Source: Alteromonas macleodii
GTDB lineage: Bacteria > Pseudomonadota > Gammaproteobacteria > Enterobacterales > Alteromonadaceae
NCBI RefSeq assembly: GCF_903772925.1
Contig: NZ_LR812090.1
Span: 3,184,599-3,248,598, forward strand
Direction: 5' to 3'
Length of the DNA: 64,000 nucleotides
The position numbers and the translations under genes are program-made. A model generated the notes under the pieces. It saw only the letters and a program-made list of their open reading frames with translations, was not told where the DNA came from and ran no database searches. Position 1 is the stretch's first letter, and each line of letters starts with the position of its first letter. Shown here piece by piece: positions 10,000 to 18,682 of this stretch.

Positions 10000-11016
10000 T
10001 TACACCTTGTAAAAGTCACGATACCAATCAACAAACGCTTTTACGCCTGTTTCGACATCGGTAGACGGTTGGTACCCAGTATCTTCAACCAGTGACGACA
10101 CATCAGCATAGGTGTCAGGCACATCGCCCGGCTGCATAGGAAGCAGCTCTTTCTTAGCCTCAATACCCAGTGCACTTTCCAGCGTTTCAATGAACTTCAA
10201 AAGGTGAACAGGCGTTTGCGCACCAATGTTATACACCTTATAAGGCGCCTTACTGGTGCTAGGGTCTGGATTGCCGCCGTCCCAACTTTCGTTAGGCTTG
10301 GCCACATTATCCAGTGAGCGAATTACGCCCTCAACGATATCATCAATATAGGTAAAATCACGACGGTGGTTACCGTAGTTGTAAACCTGAATTGTTTCAC
10401 CTTCCAAAATAGCTTTTGTGAACTTGAACAGCGCCATATCTGGACGACCCCAAGGACCGTAAACGGTGAAAAAGCGCAGCCCTGTTGTAGGCAAGTTATA
10501 AAGGTGGCTATAAGTGTGCGCCATTAGCTCGTTCGCTTTTTTAGAAGCGGCATACAAACTAACTTGGTGATCGACGTTATGCTGCTCTGAAAACGGCATA
10601 GTTTCATTAGCGCCGTAGACCGAGCTAGATGATGCATACACCAAATGCTCAACTTTATTATGACGACACCCTTCTAAGATATTCACAAAACCGACAATAT
10701 TCGAGTCGACGTAAGCGTTAGGGTTTTCAAGAGAATAACGCACGCCTGCTTGCGCTGCTAAGTGCACTACCCTGTCGAACTTATGTTCTTCAAAAAGCGT
10801 TGCCATCTTATCGCGCTCTTCTACCCCTATTTCAACGAATGAAAACAGTTCTGCAGCAGGTGATGATTTAATTTCATCTAAGCGGGCGTGCTTTAGATTT
10901 ACATCGTAATAATCGTTTATGTTGTCAATCCCGACAACTTGGTCACCACGATTGATAAGGTATTGCGATACAGCTGCGCCAATAAAACCAGCTGCTCCGG
11001 TGACTAAGATTTTCAT
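10000..11016 (-). CDS. NAD-dependent epimerase, probable UDP-glucuronate 4-epimerase
   Basis: A 338-residue extended short-chain dehydrogenase/reductase. The Rossmann motif GAAGFIG is at 7-13, the catalytic YxxxK is Y155/K159 (SLYAASKKANE), and RFFTVYGPWGRPDMA is typical of the UDP-glucuronate 4-epimerase subgroup (LspL/CapI-like), which makes UDP-galacturonate for capsule, LPS or exopolysaccharide. It lies 1.3 kb from the XrtA polysaccharide locus and probably supplies a uronic-acid precursor to it. Related epimerases acting on UDP-glucose or UDP-GlcNAc cannot be fully excluded. No operon partner. Confidence 0.85.
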   Translation of the reverse strand: MKILVTGAAGFIGAAVSQYLINRGDQVVGIDNINDYYDVNLKHARLDEIKSSPAAELFSFVEIGVEERDKMATLFEEHKFDRVVHLAAQAGVRYSLENPNAYVDSNIVGFVNILEGCRHNKVEHLVYASSSSVYGANETMPFSEQHNVDHQVSLYAASKKANELMAHTYSHLYNLPTTGLRFFTVYGPWGRPDMALFKFTKAILEGETIQVYNYGNHRRDFTYIDDIVEGVIRSLDNVAKPNESWDGGNPDPSTSKAPYKVYNIGAQTPVHLLKFIETLESALGIEAKKELLPMQPGDVPDTYADVSSLVEDTGYQPSTDVETGVKAFVDWYRDFYKV

Positions 11017-11251
11017 TTATTAATCCCTTGGGTATTGTTCAGTAATTTTGAGGTACATCCGTCACGTCCTAACTGATGTAAAATTGTCATTGGGTTCTGA
11101 AAGGGTAAGCTTTAAGCTTATAATTGGTCATCTAAGCAATAACGCGTTTTTTATTAAGTTAATTAACCGCCATAGAAGCTACTTTAAAATTTCTATAACC
11201 TCACACAAACGAGGCAAGTATTAGGCCATATATGACTTCACAAACCCAATA

Positions 11252-12031
11252 TTAACTTTCTTCACCATATTTCCCAATTAACTTAATAACAAATTTTACA
11301 GGAATAGCATAAGAAATTCCCGTCGGCGATGCCAAAGCACTTTCCTTAGCATCTTTAACTAAAACCTTATTTATCACTCCAATAACCTCACCCGTTTCTG
11401 GGTTATATAATGGGCTACCACTGTTACCAGGATATGCTATAGCGTCTAGTTGATAAATTAGACTAACATTTTGAAGGCGCTTCATCATTACCAAATTTAA
11501 CTGGTCACTGTTTGATGCAGGGATTGCATCTGGGGTTATAGCTGAAATGTACCCCCTATGGGTAGCTGGGTATAGCCCTAAAACAGCACCGATTGGAAAA
11601 CCTGTAAGCGCTATTTCAGTTCCAGGTAGTAGTAATTCTTTGCTCCCAAGCTCTAAGGGCTTTAATGGAGAACTCAATTTCAATAGAGCCAAGTCATGTT
11701 TGGGATCTATTTGAACGACTTCCGCTCTTATTTTTTTAACAACACTCCCCACCCCGCTTAGAACGACATAATGTTCAACTATAATTGGATCTAGATCTTC
11801 TGATACCACATGATAATTAGTTATCGCGAAGTGCCCATTCGTTACAACGAAACCAGTTCCTAGAACTCGTGGAGACGAATGTTTGATTGGCGCATCGATA
11901 GCAATTGCTACTGTACCTTCTGAAACCATTTTGACCGTGTCAACAAAGTCATTACTTTGATTGGATTGTGCTTTAAGCCCTGCACTGAAAATAGTGAGCA
12001 TTAGTAAAGCTGTGATGTAGAAAATTTTCAT
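11252..12031 (-). CDS. Secreted trypsin-like serine protease
   Basis: A 259-residue chymotrypsin-fold protease. The signal peptide covers about residues 1-21 (ending LKAQ). The triad is complete: H74 (AITNYHVV), D113 (KHDLALLKL) and S204 (YPGNSGSPL). It resembles the protease domain of HtrA/DegP, but the chain ends right after the catalytic domain, so there is no PDZ domain. The expected location is the periplasm or outside the cell. It is divergent from the acyltransferase that opens the exosortase locus, with 250 bp between them. A role in that locus is inference; a substrate is not visible. Confidence 0.85.
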   Translation of the reverse strand: MKIFYITALLMLTIFSAGLKAQSNQSNDFVDTVKMVSEGTVAIAIDAPIKHSSPRVLGTGFVVTNGHFAITNYHVVSEDLDPIIVEHYVVLSGVGSVVKKIRAEVVQIDPKHDLALLKLSSPLKPLELGSKELLLPGTEIALTGFPIGAVLGLYPATHRGYISAITPDAIPASNSDQLNLVMMKRLQNVSLIYQLDAIAYPGNSGSPLYNPETGEVIGVINKVLVKDAKESALASPTGISYAIPVKFVIKLIGKYGEES

Positions 12032-12288
12032 ATTATTTCCGCTTATAGATATTTAGAAAAAACGTCATTTATATATGGCTACCGAAATGTCTTAAATAAA
12101 TTACGTTTTTTCATACAAAACAGGTATTTTCACGCCTGTGTTACATAGATCACTGCCTATTTACGATGATACAAGCAAAAATACGAATGCTAAACAAACA
12201 CAAATTATCAATTACTAAGAAAAATAGTATAAAAGGATTAAGTAATTTATGAAAAATATTTGCTAAACTCTCTTGAAGGATGATTTTT

Positions 12289-13134
12289 GTGGATCGAAGT
12301 TTAGTGGCTAATAAAACAATAATAGCGCGCGTGAAGTCTATCGTCGGCCGAGACAGTAAACTAGGAAAAGCACTTGGCGGATTAGAGAAACTTCAAGAAG
12401 CTAAATTTATCTCTAAACACTTCTCAGACTTTCTAGAGCCGGTGGTTGCGCAATCTGACTCAGTTCGAGATGAAAGTTATACTATACGACACAAGGTATA
12501 TTGTGAAGAACTAGGATTCGAACCGCTTCGAAGCGATAAATTTGAAAAAGATGAATTCGATACGTTTTCCAGCCCTTGTTTAATAAAGCATAGGAGATCA
12601 GGCCACTATGCGGGCACAGTGCGGCTAGTAAGGCCTCAATCAGACGAGCAACTTCTCCCGATAGAGAAATTTTGTTTAGACTCCATTACTCATGAAACGC
12701 TAAATCCACGTAATTTTGCAAGACAAGATATTTGTGAAATATCCCGCCTGGCAGTTCCACTAGAATTTCGAAAACGTCAGATGGATAAGTTCTCTGGAGC
12801 TGCCATCGGTGTTATCAACGAGCACACATACTCAGAAAACGAACTACGCTGTTTTCCATTCATAGCTATAGGCTTATACTTTTCTGCTGCAGCTCTAGTA
12901 ATTCATAATGATATCAAGCATACCTACGTTATGATGGAGCCCAGGCTAGCTCGCAGCATGCGGTTCATCGGAATCCAATTTGAACAAATTGGGCCTGTTG
13001 TAAATTATCACGGTAAAAGAGCGCCGTTTTATATCAACCCTACATTGCTATTCCATAACCTCAGACCTAGTTTTAGAGTGATGTTAAATGATATCCAAGA
13101 AACGGTTGGTAAGTACCCAAAAGGATTAGTCTAA
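12289..13134 (+). CDS. PEP-CTERM/exosortase system-associated acyltransferase
   Basis: The protein resembles the GNAT-fold autoinducer synthases (LuxI type) and fits the exosortase-associated acyltransferase family. LuxI-like landmarks appear in order: YTIRHKVYCEELGF (conserved Arg), acidic KDEFDTF, GTVRLV and CEISRLAV (E-x-S-R). Product and substrate are unknown; these proteins are not shown to make homoserine lactones. I prefer the GTG at 12289, which has AAGGA 8 nt upstream; the in-frame ATG at 12280 overlaps that ribosome site. It is 3 bp from the ThiF-like gene, so the two are surely co-transcribed. Family call firm, function not. Confidence 0.85.
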   Translation: MDRSLVANKTIIARVKSIVGRDSKLGKALGGLEKLQEAKFISKHFSDFLEPVVAQSDSVRDESYTIRHKVYCEELGFEPLRSDKFEKDEFDTFSSPCLIKHRRSGHYAGTVRLVRPQSDEQLLPIEKFCLDSITHETLNPRNFARQDICEISRLAVPLEFRKRQMDKFSGAAIGVINEHTYSENELRCFPFIAIGLYFSAAALVIHNDIKHTYVMMEPRLARSMRFIGIQFEQIGPVVNYHGKRAPFYINPTLLFHNLRPSFRVMLNDIQETVGKYPKGLV

Positions 13135-13137
13135 GTT

Positions 13138-13995
13138 ATGTTTGACTATACTAAAGCTTTCTCTAGAAATATTGGATGGTTGACTGCAGATGAACAGCAG
13201 AGCATCAGAGCCAAGCGTGTTGCTATCGCAGGTGCTGGCGGAGTAGGCTTTGAACACGCTGTAACTTTAGCAAGACTGGGAATCGAGAAATTCTCCATTT
13301 CAGATTTTGATATTTTTGAAGTCCATAACTTAAATCGCCAAGCTGGAGCTTTTCTTTCCACATTGGAAATGCCTAAAATCTCTGTTTTAGAAAGAGTGTT
13401 AAAAGATATTAACCCTAACTGTTCGATAAAAGTTTTTCCTGAAGGAATAAATTCGACAAACATTTCTGAATTCCTCGCTGATGTAGACATATACATAGAT
13501 AGCCTTGACTTTTTCGTTATTGATATCAGAGAACAAGTATTCAACCATTGTCGTCTACAAGGTATACCCGCGATTACAGCAGCGCCCTTAGGAATGGGAA
13601 CTTCTGTACTTTGCTTTACAGATTCTAGTATGTCTTTCTCTGATTATTTTGATATCCAGAAAGATGATGATGATGAAAATAAGTGCTTGAAGTTTTTAGT
13701 CGGGCTATCTCCTAAAATGTTACAGAGAAAATATCTAGTAGTCCCAGAAGCGGCAAATTTCAATGAAAAACGCGGCCCATCTACGCCGATGGCGGTTAAG
13801 CTTTGTGCCGGTGTAGCCGCTACAAACGCACTTAAACTGCTACTTAAAAGAGGTGATGTCCTTACTGCACCAAAGGGAATGCACTTTGATGCGTATCGGA
13901 ACAAATTTAAAGTAACTTACCTACGAAAGGGTAACAAAAGTTTTATACAGAAGCTGAAGTTAAAAGTTGCAAAGAAACTAGTATTATCGAAATAG
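13138..13995 (+). CDS. ThiF/E1-like adenylyltransferase
   Basis: A 285-residue member of the ThiF/MoeB/E1 superfamily, enzymes that adenylate a carboxylate. The nucleotide-binding GAGGVG is at 32-37, DFDIFEVHNLNRQ at 56-68 supplies the conserved Asp and the Asn-x-Asn-Arg-Gln set, and CAGVAATNALKLLL is the C-terminal helix. The paired CxxC zinc sites of MoeB/ThiF are absent. No ubiquitin-like or ThiS-like partner is next door. It follows the exosortase-associated acyltransferase by 3 bp and probably acts on the same substrate. Its role in exosortase systems is undefined; this is not thiamine biosynthesis by context. Confidence 0.85.
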   Translation: MFDYTKAFSRNIGWLTADEQQSIRAKRVAIAGAGGVGFEHAVTLARLGIEKFSISDFDIFEVHNLNRQAGAFLSTLEMPKISVLERVLKDINPNCSIKVFPEGINSTNISEFLADVDIYIDSLDFFVIDIREQVFNHCRLQGIPAITAAPLGMGTSVLCFTDSSMSFSDYFDIQKDDDDENKCLKFLVGLSPKMLQRKYLVVPEAANFNEKRGPSTPMAVKLCAGVAATNALKLLLKRGDVLTAPKGMHFDAYRNKFKVTYLRKGNKSFIQKLKLKVAKKLVLSK

Positions 13996-14074
13996 TGTCA
14001 AATTTCTTTACAGAATTGTCTTAGGGTTAATCCAAAGTATATTATTTCCCTTAGATATCAATATGATAATATAG

Positions 14075-14090
14075 TGGCATGTTTTAAGCT
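14075..14090 (+). promoter_or_regulatory. Putative sigma-54 promoter (-24/-12) of the PEP-CTERM-like gene
   Basis: TGGCATGTTTTAAGCT has the invariant GG and GC with the required spacing (consensus TGGCACG-N4-TTGCA) and also matches C, A and G in the -24 element. The predicted start near 14101 gives a leader of about 30 nt with GGAGG before the ATG at 14132. RpoN-dependent expression of PEP-CTERM proteins is known from other XrtA systems. Confidence 0.6.
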
Positions 14091-14131
14091 TAACGTAATC
14101 GTCTTAAATAGAATTGTTCAACGGAGGCGAT

Positions 14132-15010
14132 ATGAACAAGCTTACAAAAACACTCGCAGGATTAGCTTTAGCAGGAAGCGTAGTATCAGTTTCTGCAGAT
14201 CCGTTATTCGTAGATTACGAAAATGATGGCACTACATCAGACATCTTTACTTCTTTTGTATTTAACACCTTTAATCCTACATCTGCTTACCTAGATTTGG
14301 ACGGTAGTGGTGTAATCGGTAACGGTTCTTATGTATTCGATTCGGGTAGTGGTACAATAGGTGGCCTAAGCCCACTTGCTTTTCCATTGAGTGACGATTC
14401 GTTCAATGACACTTGGGGCCTTCGCTTCGAGTATGAACTTTTTGGATTTACAGCTCTTGCGTCTGATGCAAACAACAATAACATTTTTGACGAGGCGGAC
14501 GGTGACCAACTAGCTGCTGGATTTATTGATGGTTACATCAACTTTTCTTACACAAATGGTGGAACACAAGTTGGTGAGGTTCTCTCTATAGAAGTTACAT
14601 CGTCAGCTTATAACATTAATCAAGGCCTGAACTTTACAGTTTTTGGTGAGCCAGTTTCTGCCACAAATTTGATTAATACTGTACAATCTTTTGATGGAAT
14701 GACTGGGTTGGGAGATCTACTAAATTCTCCTAATTCTGATGACTATGGCTTAGGTGCGTTCGCTACACTTAAGATACTAGATGCTACGCAAGCCCCTGTT
14801 GTTGAACCTGGTTACACTGTATCTGTTTTCCAACAAGACATAATCGATCAATACGGTATTCCAGTTACTGCCGACTCGCAGTGGCTTACACGTGAAACTA
14901 CTGTTGATTCATCTAACCTTTATGTAACAGCTTCTTCTCCTACGAATGCAGCTCTTATGGGTTTATGTTTGCTAGGCTTAGGCTTTAGCAGACGTTTTAC
15001 TAAAAAGTAA
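14132..15010 (+). CDS. Secreted protein with variant PEP-CTERM sorting tail
   Basis: A 292-residue exported protein. The signal peptide covers residues 1-22 (ending VSVSA). The body is acidic, rich in Asn, Asp and Gly, with two calcium-loop-like stretches (DLDGSG at 55-60; D112-x-N-x-N-x-I-x-D-x-x-D123). The C-terminus reads SSPTNAALMGLCLLGLGF then SRRFTKK: a Pro-containing motif, a hydrophobic helix and a basic tail, exactly the layout of a PEP-CTERM exosortase signal, but with SSP where PEP is expected. Exosortase A is encoded 21 kb downstream. I start at the ATG with GGAGG four bases upstream. It is probably the locus substrate, cleaved and anchored or released at the outer face. No domain recognised in the body. 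Confidence 0.8.
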   Translation: MNKLTKTLAGLALAGSVVSVSADPLFVDYENDGTTSDIFTSFVFNTFNPTSAYLDLDGSGVIGNGSYVFDSGSGTIGGLSPLAFPLSDDSFNDTWGLRFEYELFGFTALASDANNNNIFDEADGDQLAAGFIDGYINFSYTNGGTQVGEVLSIEVTSSAYNINQGLNFTVFGEPVSATNLINTVQSFDGMTGLGDLLNSPNSDDYGLGAFATLKILDATQAPVVEPGYTVSVFQQDIIDQYGIPVTADSQWLTRETTVDSSNLYVTASSPTNAALMGLCLLGLGFSRRFTKK

Positions 15011-15026
15011 TCATTTCTATACATCC

Positions 15027-15054
15027 AAAAGCCACTCGTATGAGTGGCTTTTTT
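15027..15054 (+). terminator. Rho-independent terminator after the PEP-CTERM-like gene
   Basis: An 11-bp stem (AAAAGCCACTC at 15027-15037 with GAGTGGCTTTT at 15042-15052) on a 4-nt loop, followed by T residues. Confidence 0.92.
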
Positions 15055-15707
15055 CTTTCGTGTAAATTTTTATGCTGAGTTACTATGTTAGCTTAGCTAA
15101 TGCAAATATTTTCAAGGTCTCGACACTTTCGTTGAAAATGATTAAAAACTCTAAAGCAGTTAAGATCATCAATTAAAATCTCATCCCATGGCAATTTTTT
15201 GAAAAGAGCTCAATCAGAAAATACGAGGCACAGGTTGGTTCTTATAAAATGGGACTAAGTTTTGAGCTTCAATAAGGTTGGAGGAGTACTAACAGCTTTA
15301 CTCCCATAACATCTCCGTAAAACACTACACTCAGAGAATATAATTATTACTTATATTGATGTGGGTGAGCTATTGTTGCATATTAGCAATGAAAAAGCGG
15401 TCAGTATCTGGCTAACCCTGTCGTTTTAGGTCCCATCATATCACGTGTATTCATATAGTTTAAACGAGTAAAAGTTGAAGTAATATTACGTCACGAAATT
15501 TATTGTTGCTAAATTAGTGCAACTTCGAGGCTTCAATATAAATAGCGAGCTATTAATTTAAAGGTTAGAACCTATTGAAACCATAACTAAAACAGTATAA
15601 ACAGAGTGTTTTCTTACTTGAAAAAGTACAGCATACCTTTTGATGTTTCTTTTTGTTAGTGACTTAGTTACATTAAATACTATAAAGGAAACTTGGCAAT
15701 CTATTTT
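15055..15707. other. AT-rich intergenic region before prsT
   Basis: About 650 bp with no open frame worth calling. It should hold the prsT promoter. I searched for a sigma-54 GG-N10-GC pattern with a good flanking match and did not find one. No repeats or RNA structures stand out. Confidence 0.5.
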
Positions 15708-18389
15708 ATGAAAAAAATTATTCTTATTACGCTACTACCAGTTTTTATAATAGCGTGTAGCAATAAAGGTACAGATTTAAGCATCGCGGAGATAGAGCAA
15801 CTCATAGAAAATGATGAAATTAACCGCGCTTCTGTCGTGATCAAGCATAAGCTTCAAAACTCTCCCGATAATGTATACCTCAGGAAGCTTTTAGCAGAAA
15901 CACATTTGCGAGACGGCCGCTATGATAGTGCGGAAAAAGAATTTTTAAGAGCGGAAGAACTAAATAACAATTCCGACTTTAGCTCAGAGTTTTACAACAG
16001 TTATGCGGAAACGCTTTTTTTAACAGAAAATATTGTCTTACTAGAGAGACTTAATAAAAACTTTACTTATCTTCCTAAGACAGCCCAAGATATTCTAGTA
16101 CTAACAGAAGTTAACGAGACTAACTCTTTAAATGATAAATTACTGTCTTCGCTTATTTTTGAAAAGCAGAATCGAAATGCTTTTGAGTTATTGAATGACG
16201 TTTCGGTTAACCAAAAAAATTACTTCTTAGCCTATCAGTTAGTGAGGCAGTTACTGAAAGATGAAGACTACGAACTTGCTCAAATAATTTCTGAAAAAAT
16301 GATTGTCATTAGAAAGTCTGACTTCCGCCCCAAGTTTTATGCAATGATTTCAAGTTACAAGCAAAATAAGCTTGATGATGCAAATAGTTATGCCGAAATT
16401 ATTTTGAAAAGCAATGCTGACAATGCTATCGCCAATCTCACGAAAGCCGCGTACTTCTTGGATAAACAAGATTTCGAGCAAGCAGCAAAATATGCAAACT
16501 TATCTATAAACGCCGGTTTAAACAATGCGGATGTAAGAATTATAGCGGGAATAGCACACTATTACTTAAAAAACTACGAGCGAGCCTATGAAAACTTTTC
16601 AAAAATCAAGTCAAAAGTTCGCAATAGTAGTGATGTTTATACCTATATAATAGCCACTGAACTAGAACTAGGAATAGCAGATGCTACCAACTTTGAGCTC
16701 CAAAACAACGAGTTTAGCGCTCTGCTCGGCTTGAAAATAGCTGACCAGCTAGAGCTAGAAGGTAAGTCCAGAGATGCTAATTCATTGATAAACAAAATTT
16801 CTAGTTTAAGTTTAAACGAACCGAATATTAGACAAATGGTCAATTTAATCCTTGCTGCGAAAGGAACAAACTCATTTTCAGAAAATGACTTAGAAAAAAT
16901 TAAAGCTACCGAGTCTTTAGAAGAAAGACAACTTTATATCAGTACTTTTATCGCTGGAGAAGATAGCAATACCGCTTTGGAAGTTATTGAACACTGGCTT
17001 CTTAAAGAGCCAGAAGATATCAGACTGTTATCTCTAAAAGCCGCAACTTTATTGAAGGTAGGACAAAAATCAAACGCTAAGGAAGTGTTTCAGCACATTT
17101 TGGATATAGATAAAAACAATATCAGAGCCAATACTTTCATTGCTGCTGATAATTTGGCGAATGGTAATTATGAGGATTCTATAGAACAATTCAAACGCGT
17201 TTTATCTATTAAATACAATCAAAATGCCACTGCGGGTTTGATAAGAGCTTCGAACCTATCAGGTACTTTAGAAGAAAACCTTGACTGGCTGATAGACCTT
17301 AATACCAGCTTCACTGAGCCCGATGCCAACCTTTTAACAGATATTGCATTTGTCTATTTAAAAAAAGGCGACCACACAACGGCTTTAAAATTTCTTGATG
17401 AAGTCGATGTACAGACAAATTTGCCTAATCGCTTTTTCATTTTCAAATCCGCATTGTTAGAACGCGAATCTAAGTATGCGGAAGTAGACAACCTATTGGA
17501 GATTTGGAAGAACAAAAACGGGATAGGTGACGAATATGTTTTCTTCTCTTTGAACTTTTATGAAAGACAAAAAGAGTGGAAAAAGGGGTTAAGTTTGCTT
17601 GACGAAGTGACAGATGAATCTTTAAAAAGCTCCCCAATAAAATTAGTAGGCTGGAAAGCTTACTTTCTGGTACGGGACAATAAATTACAAGAAGCGCAGA
17701 GAGTAATACGTTCAACCCCGAACGATACTGATAATTATCACGTAGTCAAAGCCAAGGGCTTTATAGCTGCATCTAACTCAAAATGGTTCGAGGCAGCTGA
17801 ATCCTTTGAGACTATTTACGATGAAGACCAGTCTACGGAAAACGGAGTTCTCCTGCTCAAGGCGTATATGGCCTTGAGCGACAAGAGAAACGTTGAAAGG
17901 TTAGCTAAAACGCATATCACTCGATATCCAAGAGATGTAAATTTCAAAATTCGTTATGCAGAATGGCTTTTTATGGAAGCTCCTGACCAAGCCATCATGT
18001 TCTATAAATCTATGATAGAAGACAACTTAGCTAATATTAACGTGTATAATAATATATCTTGGCTCTTACAGATACGCGGCGATTTAAAGAGTGCCGATGA
18101 ATATATCAATAAAGCGATTGAGTTGAACCGAAATGATATCAACGTTATCGACACTGCAATTACTATAAAACTTAAACTAAATAAATACGAAGAAGCCTTA
18201 GATCTAGCCACGTACCTTTACCAGAACACAGAAGATAAGTTCAATTCAGGAATACTGCTAGTCAAAACTCTTATAGCCTCTAATGACAAGGAAAGTGCTA
18301 AAGCTTTATTGCGTAAATTAACACCTGTAAATAGAAAACAGTCTTCAGCCAAAAGCATTTACGAGAAAGAGCTTTCTGAATACCACTAG
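15708..18389 (+). CDS. prsT: XrtA/PEP-CTERM system TPR-repeat lipoprotein PrsT
   Basis: An 893-residue protein built almost wholly of tetratricopeptide-type helical repeats after a lipoprotein signal peptide (MKKIILITLLPVFIIAC, lipobox ending at C17). Size, lipobox and repeat content match PrsT, the large TPR lipoprotein found with exosortase A systems. It is presumably anchored in the envelope as a scaffold for polysaccharide or protein export; its molecular role is not established. The ATG at 15708 is chosen because it begins the signal peptide; a TTG at 15693 has a closer AAGGA but would add five residues before it. AT-rich relative to its neighbours. No C-terminal enzyme domain seen. Confidence 0.88.
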   Translation: MKKIILITLLPVFIIACSNKGTDLSIAEIEQLIENDEINRASVVIKHKLQNSPDNVYLRKLLAETHLRDGRYDSAEKEFLRAEELNNNSDFSSEFYNSYAETLFLTENIVLLERLNKNFTYLPKTAQDILVLTEVNETNSLNDKLLSSLIFEKQNRNAFELLNDVSVNQKNYFLAYQLVRQLLKDEDYELAQIISEKMIVIRKSDFRPKFYAMISSYKQNKLDDANSYAEIILKSNADNAIANLTKAAYFLDKQDFEQAAKYANLSINAGLNNADVRIIAGIAHYYLKNYERAYENFSKIKSKVRNSSDVYTYIIATELELGIADATNFELQNNEFSALLGLKIADQLELEGKSRDANSLINKISSLSLNEPNIRQMVNLILAAKGTNSFSENDLEKIKATESLEERQLYISTFIAGEDSNTALEVIEHWLLKEPEDIRLLSLKAATLLKVGQKSNAKEVFQHILDIDKNNIRANTFIAADNLANGNYEDSIEQFKRVLSIKYNQNATAGLIRASNLSGTLEENLDWLIDLNTSFTEPDANLLTDIAFVYLKKGDHTTALKFLDEVDVQTNLPNRFFIFKSALLERESKYAEVDNLLEIWKNKNGIGDEYVFFSLNFYERQKEWKKGLSLLDEVTDESLKSSPIKLVGWKAYFLVRDNKLQEAQRVIRSTPNDTDNYHVVKAKGFIAASNSKWFEAAESFETIYDEDQSTENGVLLLKAYMALSDKRNVERLAKTHITRYPRDVNFKIRYAEWLFMEAPDQAIMFYKSMIEDNLANINVYNNISWLLQIRGDLKSADEYINKAIELNRNDINVIDTAITIKLKLNKYEEALDLATYLYQNTEDKFNSGILLVKTLIASNDKESAKALLRKLTPVNRKQSSAKSIYEKELSEYH

Positions 18390-18518
18390 TAACTAAAAGG
18401 CGAACAACATGCAGGTATACTGAAGTTAGTATCGAGCTAAATACAAAGAGCATTCTTTTTAACAAAGCAATGAAATTAAATGTACAAAGAATGTTCCATT
18501 GAAATAAGCGTTCACTAT

Positions 18519-18534
18519 TGGCTTGCTAAAAGCA
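18519..18534 (+). promoter_or_regulatory. Putative sigma-54 promoter upstream of the plus-strand EPS operon
   Basis: TGGCTTGCTAAAAGCA has GG and GC at the sigma-54 spacing, with TGGC, G at position 7 and GCA matching consensus. It shares 11 of 16 bases with the site at 14075-14090. It lies about 150 bp before the first gene of the operon. Confidence 0.4.
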
Positions 18535-18682
18535 TATGTTTTGAGTAGTTTGCTGTTCTTTAAGATGCTTATACGCTGCTTTGGATAAGTTCTAGAAGAC
18601 TTGGTAACTTAATAACAAGAGTATTTAGCTTATAACCTTCTTCACTATTAAATGTAAACTGGGAAAGTTAGGCTTCATTAAT

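Noticed and set aside
11017..11251. Possible small RNA or gene between epimerase and protease
   Set aside because: AT-rich, with no stem-loop followed by T run and no open frame with a ribosome site.
12280..13134. Acyl-homoserine-lactone synthase (LuxI) as the call for the GNAT gene
   Set aside because: Conserved landmarks fit, but there is no LuxR-type receptor nearby and the exosortase context matches the PEP-CTERM-associated acyltransferase family better.
13146..13544. Open reading frame antisense to the ThiF-like gene
   Set aside because: It lies wholly inside a well-supported gene, has no recognisable domain and no ribosome site; a shadow frame.
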